Both the position numbers and the translations under genes were made by a program. DNA of 64,000 nucleotides, taken from Malachius bipustulatus. Taxonomy: Eukaryota; Arthropoda; Insecta; Coleoptera; Melyridae. Of the stretch, positions 49,801-61,800 are shown piece by piece. The stretch's first letter is position 1. Every line of letters begins with the position of its first letter. Under the pieces are notes generated by a model, which worked only from the letters and a program-made list of their open reading frames with translations, did not search any database and was not told the origin of the DNA. The DNA lies in contig OU342634.1 in assembly GCA_910589415.1 (NCBI GenBank), positions 41,346,723 to 41,410,722 on the forward strand, read 5' to 3'.

Positions 49801-52800
49801 TACTTTTAACGAGCTAGACAAAAAAACAAAGATATTTACTTACACTGAAAAGCACTTCCACATTTATTTTAGCATAAAATCAAATTTACAGACTCAAATT
49901 CACATTGTTCCAGTTTCCTTTTAACCAGTAAGTTTCAAACCAATTACTGAATAATTATAAAAGAAAACTCTTGAATAAATTTCCCAGGTGGGAGGCGCAT
50001 TGTTGGCTAGGAATTTCCTTTGAAGTGATTAAGACCTTTTTGGAATTGAGGGGTTCTCTTTGTTATTTGGATATTTTCTTGCAATACAAATAAAATTGAA
50101 GCTGAAATTACTTAATCGAATTTTATGCTTATTGAAAAGCACTAATCCCAAAGTAATTGAAAAATTCTACGAGTTCTTTGATGTATTTTATTGGATTTTA
50201 TTAGGTATTCAGAATGATTCAGATAAATTCAATAAAAAAACAGGGAAATACCTACATCAAAATTAACAGTTTTTGAATCAAATTAAAGTGAAGCTTTCAG
50301 TCAAAACAGGTTTTTTTTGTTCCTACTAATATAACTTACAAAGAGTTTCATTTAAATTACTATTGGGTGATCATTTCCGAAAGAGTTACGTTTTAATCCA
50401 CTCGTCATAGGATCAAGAAAGTTGACATTGTTATTTTTCATTGACTTTTCAAATACTTTGATGTTTTTTTATGTACAGGAAAAATATTTTATTCAATATC
50501 TTCAGACAATCAGCAAAAATAATATCTTCTCGACACCAACAAAATATTTATATGGGATAATAACGTAAAGCTGATCACATAATATAATACACAAAGACTG
50601 GATTTCTTATTATATCTGTAGCTTTCCAACATAATTCTTAATATTTTCCAACCTTTGATGAAAAAATGTTCATCAAAGTAATCTGTTAACTCCGCGTCAA
50701 AGAGCAACACGAAATATTAACGACGCGATTCGATCCTGAAAGGGGCTAAATTAATGCGGCTCGATGCCGCGATGGTAATGACAAATCGCCACGGTGACAG
50801 GATCGAAATTTAGGGAAGGACCAGGCTATAATTGCCAATGATTGACAGGAACACAATTAATTAATAATTATCGAAATTACTGACCTTGTGTCTTGTCCGA
50901 CTAAAGGGGCACTTGTTTTAATTTGCGAGATGTTGTAACTATTATTATTGTTCACTTGCTCCACTATGTAGGTACCCACGATTGTTCCACTACTTTATAC
51001 CGCTTCCTTATTTAATTAAAGAACTAGGTATCCCGTTCTCGTAACACCAGCATCGACGAGTCTGGTACGAACGGCACTCTGTCGAGTTCTTTTCTCTCTC
51101 GATGTTAAACCTCGACTCTTCTCTCTATGTGTGGTCCTGTCCGGTCAGGTGTCCTTTTCCTTCGTCCCGATGTGTAAAGGGATAGGAAGGGGTAGGAAAC
51201 GGTGGTGTCTTAGAGAATACGAATCGATTATTCACCAAGGACGTAACATACCGCCCACCAAAATTACCGGAGGAATTTTCCGCTATCAGAAAATTGAACC
51301 AAAAGCGAAACTAACGAAAACGAAACTAACGACAATAACAAAAACGAAACGAAACGAAACGACAAGTCAGGGACGAAATTCCCTGAGTCCGTTACTGGTT
51401 AGGTAACGGGCAAAGTTTGACCAGAGGTCGTTTACAAAGACCTTTGGTCGTACGAACCGAGGCAACCCTGGCGACACCATCCGCACCAGGGTGCAGAGAA
51501 ACAATTCTTCCTAGAGCCCATTTCAAAGTCTCTGACGATAAATCAGAAGCGATCTCGAGATGAATCGCGCGAGTCGCGAAACATACGAACAAACATAAAT
51601 AGGCTTTAGAAGTTTTGACACCCCTATACCTCGACAAGACAATAGGAAAGGGTCCCCCATAATCGACCCCGACACAACTAAAAGGCTTCAATTGGGAGAC
51701 ACGAGCGACAGGTAAATTCCCCATGGGAGGCTCCAACGAGAGGGGACGAGTGCGAAAGCAACGATTGCATTTCGACAAATAACTACGAATGACCCTACGA
51801 GCAGACAGGATCCAAAAATTTTGTTGAAGGAGATAATGAGCAGTGTTCACTCCTGGGTGCAAATTACCTCGATGTATCTGATCAATCAAAAGTTCAACCA
51901 ACCTATGCCTTCCTGGCAACAATGCGGGATATTTAGCGTCGAATGCTAAACCCGAATGCAACAGTCGACCCCCGACTCGCAAAATACCGAAATCATCAAT
52001 AAAGGGCGACAATGACTGCAAGTACTTGGCACATGGTTTACCAGAGCGAATTTTCTCCAATTCCGAAGAGAAGACCGAAGATTGAACAATTCTAACAATG
52101 TGCATGAGAGCAGCATGCAACTCAGAGACACTCAATGCACCAGTGGTCCTATTGACAGCACGACAATTGTTAGTGAAACGAAAACAACGAGCGATAATAC
52201 CCTGAATTTTCCTCAAAGAAGAAAATCTTTTCAACAAAACATCGACATCCGAAATCTCTATCGTAGCGAACAAAACAATATTCCTTTTCTCCAGTTCAAC
52301 ATCAGAAGTGGGAGCAATGGGAAAGAGTGCTGGCCAAGATTCCAGCGGCAATCTGAGGAATTCAGGCCCCGCCCACCATGCGGAAGCCCCGACTAACTCC
52401 TCTGGTAACAAGCCCCGAGACGCGACGTCCGCTGGGTTGTCACCTGAACGTACATGATTCCAACAATCCGGAGGAATTCGATCCTGAATGTGGACGACAC
52501 GATTCGAAACAAAAGTCTTCCACCGATGTGGAGACGACTTGATCCAGGATAGAGCGACCGAAGAGTCACTCCAAGCGAAAACCTTATCAACAACAATGGA
52601 TTGAGGACCTTGTTCAAGGACGAACGAAACGAGATCTGATAGTAAGACTGCGGCACACAATTCCAGCCGTGGAACGGAGAGTGGTTTGAGCGGAGCAACA
52701 CGAGACTTGGCAGTAACGAAACGAACCTGCACATTGCCATCGGCGTCCTCGAAACGATAATACACCACACCCGCATAACCTGCAGTCGACGCATCACAAA

Positions 52801-55800
52801 ATGCGTGCAGTTGACACGACACGAAAGATCCTTCGGGAACCAAGCACCTAGGGATTGTCAACTTGGATAAAACATGAAGAGTGGACTTATATCGATTCCA
52901 CTTTTCGACAACATCAGCTGGTGGATCTTCATCCCAATCCAGCCCGAGATACCACAAATGTTGAATGACTCGTTTTGCCATAAAGGTCAATGGGCACAAG
53001 AAACCCAACGGGTCATAGATCTTAGCGACTTCTGAGAGAATGCTTCTCTTAGTACAAGGTGAATCTATGGACTTAACCATGAACGAAAACGAATCAGTAG
53101 CCGATTGCCACTGAAGGCCAAGAATTTTCCCGGAAAAGTCCGATTCCGAATCAAAGTTGGATGACTGCTGTTGACAATGTTCAACCGGCAGATCCTGGAG
53201 CAATTGTGGATTGTTAGCAGACCATTTCCGCAACTCAAATTGTCCCAATTGCAATAGCGAAATGAGCTGATTTCTCAACTCCAAGGTTTCCTCGATTTGA
53301 TTTGCCCCAATGGCAAAATCATCGACATAAAGCCCGAGACGAATGGCTTTCGAAGCGAGAGGAAACTTCTCAGAATTTTCTTGAGCTAATTGTAACAAGC
53401 ACCTAACGACACGAATTTTCGACGGTACTGGGGCGAGCGAAGACACATCAGAAGACATCGAAACACCAGGGTCTTTAAAAACGCAATGATGCGGAATGTA
53501 ATAAGAGTTTGCAGATTCCGACTCCAATGGCACCAACGACATGTGCCCAGCCTCCAAATAATCTTTCATAAACTCTACATACATGTCTCTAATGTGAGGC
53601 AACCTCGACAATCGTCTCTCCAAAGCGAGCAAACGACGATCTGCGACATTCAACGAATCATTAAAGATAGGCAACTCTTTGCTATCCTTAAATGGCAACA
53701 ATACCCCAAAACGACCTGATTCTTCTCGATAATGAGACTCAACGAACAACGACTCAGCCTCTTGTTCCTCATTAGAGCAAACCTCAACTGAAGGCACCTC
53801 CTCAACTCTCCAAAATGCCTTAAGAGTCTCTTCAAGGGTCGAATCTACCGACGCAAAACAAGCTTGAACCTCGCCCGCAACCTTCGACGAAATGGTTCCC
53901 AAAAGAACCCAACCAAACGTCGTGTTCATTGCGGCTGGACAGTTATCACTGCCCGACAAATAACCACCATGAACAATATTGGGAAAGATGTCAGCTCCTA
54001 GCAAAACATCGACAGAACCAGGCGTGTACCAATTAGGATCCGCTAACTTCAAATTATCAAGCGCCTTCGATGGCGAAATGTCAACACTGGGAAGTTTTCC
54101 ACAAATATTGGGCAAGACCAAAGTACTTACTTTAAAAGTAGGTGATGGTACCCCAACGGGACGAATAATGCAATCAGATGATCCCTGGGCCGATCCCAAG
54201 GTCACGTGACCCAAACAAGAAATAGGTGTTGATGATCGATTCAAGTGCAAGCCCAAACGCTTGCGGCACCGATCAGTAATAAAAGACGACTGACTGCCAG
54301 AGTCAATTAAAGAACGAACCACTTGATAGTTGCCCCACTTGTCTTGAACTTCAATACATGCGGTTGCTAAAAGAACCGTAGTATTGCTACGAGAACGAGA
54401 ACGAACATCCTGAAAGGATGGGAGAGAAGACATGGCAACCGTGGATGCGACTGGAGGCGGCTCAACTCGATGAGAAGCTGCTCCATCCGAATTACTAAGT
54501 TTAACGAAATGTAATAAAGAGTGGTGCCGACCTGCACACTCCTTACACGAATGAGAAGAGGGGCACTGCTTCACCAAGTGTGAAGGGCCAAAACAATTTA
54601 GGCACAAGCGCGCTGCCTTCACAGCCTCAAAACGCTTGCGCGGGTCCAACTTCAAAAAAGAACGACAATTCGAGATCGGGTGTTCTCCATTACAATGGAA
54701 GCACGACTGCTTCGATGAAGACGCACTCGACGTTGACAAAAATGCATGTGAATTCCTCGATTCCACTTTTCCACCAGACTTGACGCTACTCCGCTTACCA
54801 ACGACTGCAGACGGAGATAGGTCATTCCCCAAAGATGATTCTAATGCACGACACTGTGACGACAAAAACTTGTGCAAATCCTGATATGATGGAAACTCTT
54901 CAGATCCAAATTGGAGTTCGAAACGCTTTCGAGTAGCGTTATCCAATTTCTGTAGCAACCAGTTGAACAAAGTGAAATCCCAGAGAGAGACGCCTGAAAC
55001 CTGACCCAAAGCTGTAATATTTTCTGAAAAGGTATTCAACAATTCACGAAGCGATTGTGAGGAATCAGAATCCGTTATTTTGGGAGCATTACAAATCGCC
55101 TGCCAATAACACGTCGCAAGTACTCGCTCATTCTGATACCTTTGGACAAGAGTATCGAAAGCTATCACATAATTGTCATCTGTCAGTGGTAAATGTTTGA
55201 CAAGGGTAAGAGGTTCCTTTGACAAAGTCGAAACTAAATACTGGAACTTCTCAATTGGAGCTAACGAATCATTCGAATGAATCAAAGTCCTAAACAAATC
55301 ATAATAAACCGACCACATCCTCAACGAACCATCAAAAGTAGGTATACCGATACGAGGCAATTTCACATGTGAACTTGCAGAGGGGGGTAGCGCGGGAGCA
55401 CCAGACTGTCGACTATTTAACGATTCACTCGAACCATGACGTGATTTCACCACCGTATCCTGAGTCGATTCCAACGACAATTGAACCGCTCTAATCTGAA
55501 AATAAACCGAATCAACTTCGATAAGTAGTCCCGAGTATGATTTCCAAATCTCCGATGACACATCTACGACCAAAGCACTCTTATCTGCCGACTCAACCGT
55601 AATCAGGATATTTCTATCAACCTCCTGCACCTGATTGTACAGCTCTGAAGCGCTGTCGCATGCAGCCAGGACAATAAAACGCGACTTTTCATCAATGGGT
55701 GCTGAAACTACTGTCAGAATCGAGTTCAAACGAGTCAAAAACTTCGAAACAGAAGCGTTTGCTCCGACCAAAGTGTTGGACATTTTGCTAAAGAGTATCA

Positions 55801-58800
55801 ACAAAACACTAAAGCAATAAACGAATAAGGGTTATTTTTTACACCTGTAAAAAATACAACGACAACGAAATACGAACAATAACTAAAAATAAGTACCTAA
55901 CCAAGTGAAGGTTACTTATTTAAAAACGAGTTGAAAATAAATTGACTTTGAAATTCACCAAAAAACAATACTTGAGATACCGAGTGTACCCAGTAGGTAT
56001 ACCGTGAATACAAAAATCAATATTTTCCCTGTAACAACGAAAAAGGGTTATTCGTTAAAAACCTGTAAAAATACAACAACAACGAACGATGAGCAATACC
56101 AAAAATAAGTACCTAACCAAGTGAAAGTTACTTATTTAATATCGAGTTGAAAATAAATTATTGAATTCGAATTCACCAAAAACAATACTTAAGATACCGA
56201 GTGTACCCAGTAAACCGTGAATGCAAAAATCAATATTCTGCCCTGCGAATTCAGAGAGAAAATATTTCAACTATTACAGAGGTTTTTAAAACGAACACCT
56301 GCAACGAACGAAGAAGTGGAGTGAGGTGAGAATGGAGTAAAATTAGTGGAATGGGTGAAAATGCCGTCTGGCGTCCTTTGGATCGACTATTTCGAATCCT
56401 TTGACCTACAAACAGGCTACCTTAACACAGTGAGTGAGAAACTAATTTCAAACAAATGATGCAACCAATTAATGAACTATATTTCCACGAGCTTTCCTAT
56501 CCGACTACGGAGGGACCAAAAAAATGTTAACTCCGCGTCAAAGAGCAACACGAAATATTAACGACGCGATTCGATCCTGAAAGGGGCTAAATTAATGCGG
56601 CTCGATGCCGCGATGGTAATGACAAATCGCCACGGTGACAGGATCGAAATTTAGGGAAGGACCAGGCTATAATTGCCAATGATTGACAGGAACACAATTA
56701 ATTAATAATTATCGAAATTACTGACCTTGTGTCTTGTCCGACTAAAGGGGCACTTGTTTTAATTTGCGAGATGTTGTAACTATTATTATTGTTCACTTGC
56801 TCCACTATGTAGGTACCCACGATTGTTCCACTACTTTATACCGCTTCCTTATTTAATTAAAGAACTAGGTATCCCGTTCTCGTAACACCAGCATCGACGA
56901 GTCTGGTACGAACGGCACTCTGTCGAGTTCTTTTCTCTCTCGATGTTAAACCTCGACTCTTCTCTCTATGTGTGGTCCTGTCCGGTCAGGTGTCCTTTTC
57001 CTTCGTCCCGATGTGTAAAGGGATAGGAAGGGGTAGGAAACGGTGGTGTCTTAGAGAATACGAATCGATTATTCACCAAGGACGTAACATAATCCCAATG
57101 TCGGAAAATTTAATAAATTATTAAATTATAATCCATTCCATTCGTTGAGTTCACCTTCATCATTAAATTTCCTATCTAATGACGATCGGTAAAGAAGTTT
57201 ACCCTTTGCCTTGATAGCGAATTAAACAGCTAACTCACAAGACTTCGGAATTTGAACCGCAGTAAGAAAACAAATTTATCTCCTGACTTAATCAAGTCGC
57301 TTTTAATATCGATCTTGGAAGATTAATTTCCTCAAGGAAGACAGTGAGACGAATTTCGAGTTCTACCATCACTTCATACACGCCCGACCGTCTTTCCTAT
57401 TTAAAGCTGAACTACTAGCTGTAAGGAGCCTTCATGGGAAAATCGAGGGTGGTTGTTTGTCGCATAATAATGACATCACCTTGTGGATTTTCCTTTCGAA
57501 ACCGCTCCGCTGAGTTTCTGATTGCTTTATAATGCAGGTACTAAATTCCTACATTATAGCAAAGCAAGTTAATTAGTGCTTCATTCGGAAGGCTATGTAT
57601 AAGTTCTCGTCAGAAAAGCAATATATATTCATATAATATTATATACAGTGTGTCTACGTAGGTAAGTTGAAGTCATATGAAAAACTTTATTTTTTATGAT
57701 CCATTTTAGGAAGAACAGTTTGTTATTCTCCATGAAAAGTTGTGCATGGTCTGAAACCTGAAATGAAATAGTCAGACATCAAATTTTTGCACTCTTATAT
57801 AAATGAGGTTTATCCAAAAACACGAATCTTCCCGAAGAGTTAATAACATTCAAATAGGTATGAAGTTCATCAATTATGTGTTTTATCAACGAGATGCGTT
57901 TTATCAGCAGTGTTTTAGTTGAGTGTTGACGATTCTCATTGATCTATTGATTTGAAATTCACGTTAAAAATGGTTTGTTTTCACTGCATGTGGAACATCT
58001 CCATAAACATATTCATTGAGGATGTTTGTAACACCAAGTCGTGTGATGCACGATTCCTCTGTAAACAAATTTTTTGTACGAAAGAGTTCATCGGCAACTT
58101 TTACAGATGAATAAATTGTTCTTTGGGAACCTTGTTGACTGTACTTTTTGCCATTTCAGTCCGACACTCTACTAGCCGACAAGGAAGTCCAGAATTTCCT
58201 CTTTGGGGGTTGAGCCGTCTTGTTTCTCGAAGGCGTCTCTCAACATTTACAAAAATAATCACGAAAATGGGAAAATACTTGATGCAGGACGCATATTATG
58301 CAACAGCTATATTTATCCGTCCTAAAAGGATGCATTAGGTTGTCTTCCTCTTCACCATGACCTTGTTTTGCTCGGTTGGTCTGCCCGTTTTTCATTTTGC
58401 TTGCATGAAAAATAAACAATCTGTCAACTCTGCAAGAAATATTCACGATTTCTAAATGTATGATTCATTTTTGCGCAGCCCAAAGCTCTCCATTTAAAGT
58501 TTCTGAATGATATAACACCTCAGGAAATTTGATTTATAATTCATTTCATTATAATATTATTCATCTCTATTATGACTTCAATTTTCCGAAATATTATATT
58601 TGCGTCGCTTAATTAGATAGGTAATCAAGTTTGTAGTATAGTTAACAGAAGTTAATGAAATCATAAAACAAATCTCATAATATTATTATAGGAATAGGAG
58701 TAGGCGAGGGAGTAGGTATATAATTTTCACTCCAATTTTCACAAAAGTAAGTGTACACTGTGTTGCATAGAAACATAGGAAAAACGTTAAAGTGAATATT

Positions 58801-61800
58801 ATTAAGGATCCGAGCTATACTCTGGTTTAAAAGCTGATAGTTTCCTAGGAAACTGCATATCTTAGTGTAACATTTAAGACCCGGGCCCGTTGCTCTGTCG
58901 CGAAAAGCCACTGTGATCGTCTAGTTTTCCGAATTTCTCCAAATAGGACCGCTGTGTTTTCCTCGTTGTGTTTACCGTAGTTTTTACCGTAGTCACCCCT
59001 GCTCTTTGATTGAGGTATGCCAGGATTAGCATGGCCGAAACGGATGCGCAAAAGAACCTACTATGACTCATGGTATCTCGGTTGATTGGGATTTCTTTCG
59101 GAAAAGCGGGAAAATTAACTGAGACTTGTTGTTAACGGTGGACTTCCTATCAGATGTCTAAAAGCGAATGATTAGCGAGAGAATTCGTTTGCAAGAGCGT
59201 AATATAGTGAAGGGCGAGAGGGGCTGGTATTTGGCATAGAGAGTACAAAACAATGGAAAACGAATGATGAATCCCTTTCATGCATTTTTCAAACTCCAAT
59301 CCATTTCGGATTCCACTCTTTTGCACACCTGTGCTTTCTTATTATTTCGTTTTGCTTTTCAAGCAACTGCTTGAATTAATAAAAGAAGACAACCACTTTG
59401 GTTACAGACTATCCGGGATATGGCGGGAATGTCTGTCTATTTGTCGAGTTGCTAGCTTGGCTTGGATATCGAGAGCAGAGTTGCCATGTTTGTTTTGATT
59501 TGCTACCTCCTCTTTAAACATTATACGAATGTCTTTCCAATTGCTTTTCTTTCATTTGTAAAAGCGGTTTTCCTGAATTGACGTCATACTCATGATAGTT
59601 GTTTTAACTCATTTTGTTTATTTGTTGTGTTGTCGTTTTGCCTCACTGGGCTACCTTTATTTGGCCTCTTTTGGACCGTCAATACCTATTTGCCTTGCGG
59701 CTACCTTTTTGTTCTACCTGACCTATCGGGGCTATGAGTTAATATACCTTATCATTTCGAATATGACGTTCTCTGCAATTCGCAGTTTTGTTTTGCTATT
59801 TTAAATGTGATGACCAACTGACCAAACTAGGCCGCTATTCTATAATTATTCCTCAGGGTTCCCGTGGGCTTGCCTGGGTAATAATTGAATGCTGGAATTT
59901 TTATGAATACCTATATCGGAGCCGGTGGATTTTATAATCGAGACCAACCATCGATTTCACCGTGGTCCAAGGTTTTTACCCCTAACACCTGTTTAGAAAG
60001 CAGATAACTCAGTCCAGACTGGCAATAACATTTTATAGCAATTTTCTGCGGAGTTTGTTTTTAAATTTTGAATGGAGTTGACATTCGTATGATGAGCTAA
60101 AGGAGTTTTGGTTTTGATTGGCTTTTCACATACTCAAGACTAATTTGTTTTTGGTTGCTTTGAATTCCTATTTGCTGAGCAGCTGTTGATAATCCGAGAC
60201 TTATTTCGGTTATTGTATTTCCTGTTATTTGAGAGCGGGTGTTACACCTGACAGCTCTGCTTCGATTTGGCCTACTCTAATCTACAACTGAGGGTGCTTT
60301 ATTGCCCCGTTACGCTCCACGATTTCCACTTTAAAGAGTCCTGCTCTTTTACCGGTTATCTGAGGTCTCCATCTGGACATCGAGATGAATCCCTCCTCCA
60401 ACGTGTGGCAATCGAGTACCTATTATAACTCCTAATCGAATATTGTAATGTACTTGGTTTTTCCTGATAATGTAGATGAGCAGCAGGTGCTACATCTGAC
60501 AACCCTGCCTTAGCTTGCTCCGTTCTATCTGGACCTGTTCTATTCTATTCTATATCTGAGGGTGCTTTGCTATACGATCTTCATTCATGGTGCAATATAA
60601 TAGGAGGGAATTCCTCTCACTTTCTAATATCATATATTTTAAAGGGACATTTATTGCCTACACATCTGCACTAACTAAACTCGGACTCTTCGAAAAATAG
60701 GATGATGGAATTATTTCTAATCATGGGCCGTTTTATTTATTCACAGATTATTAATTCCTGACCTGGGTCTATTTTCTCTCCTAGCTCTATCTCGATTTCC
60801 TATACGTGATGAAGTAGGTACCTAATATTATTGGTACTGCCGTCTGTTTCCTTACTAATTGTTTTGCCTGATTTAAAATGGGACCTGCACACCTGAATGT
60901 TGCGAATCGGTTTGATTATTTATTTATGTGGATTTTGTTTTGAAGAGATATCTTCCCTAACTGGTTGTATGTGGAAATTCAACTGGCGTTGGTGGGGGTT
61001 TATCAGTATATTTATTTATTGATTTGAATTTCGTTTGAAGAATGATTAGTTCTAACTTATTGTATGTGGAAATTTCCTTAATCGCAAAGGAAAGAGCGTA
61101 TGGAGTGCATAGAATCTACCATCTCGTTTACGCTCCTTTTGGATAGGAAAATTCACGGTTTTTCTTGATTGATATTATAGTTTAGGAAATTTGTAGCGAG
61201 TGCATAGAAACTACCATCTCATTTACAAATTTGGTTTAAAGGATGGCAGACCTGGAGTGCGCTAATAAAAGCCGTCTCGTTGATCTTCCAAGCAAGGGTT
61301 AAGGAATATGACAGAGCTCGATCGAAATCTGACCTGACTCTGCCCTGAGCTCTGGTAAGACGTTTGCTTTTATAGATGCAGCCACCCGCTTTCTAAACAC
61401 GACACGCAACTATGCACCTTATTGGCACTGCCTTATACCGTGATTTTATGTGTTTTATTCCTTATCATATCTCCCTTATCTTAAGACTTAGCAAGTTGAC
61501 CTCGCGGCTACCTTACTGAATTGTCCTGAACTTCAACTACCTAAATTTTCCTTAAAATCGGCTGACGCGTTTTCGTCTTTTCATTGTTTCGACCTATTAT
61601 AATTACACCGGCTTAACTTTCATTTCGCATTTTCACCTGTTTGCTGTTTGGGGATTATGATGAACTTTCGGCTGTTGTCATTTATTAATTCGCTTTATTG
61701 ATTGGTTTCATTTTCATTATCGTGGGTGGAATACCTAGCGACTTACTATTGTTTTTGCGAGGGGTTATTGTTTGATTCACGATTTCACAAATCTTTCCAC

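Larger units (their letters stand above)
50684..57089 (-). mobile_element. BEL/Pao LTR retrotransposon, internally deleted, recent
   Basis: The element has 565-bp LTRs (50684-51248 and 56525-57089) with no difference found on reading, TGTTA...TAACA ends and a TAATC duplication at 50679-50683 and 57090-57094. One minus-strand gag-pol frame fills 51392-55804. On the minus strand a TGGTCCCTCCG sequence (right end 56518), six T's after the 5' LTR, is a candidate primer binding site with tRNA not assigned; a G-rich GGTGGGCGG tract precedes the 3' LTR. It lies in a tutl intron in the same orientation as the gene. Confidence 0.93.

Noticed and set aside
50684..57089. Any envelope-like gene in the BEL element
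   Set aside because: The sequence between the end of gag-pol (51392) and the 3' LTR (51248) is only 143 nt and noncoding.
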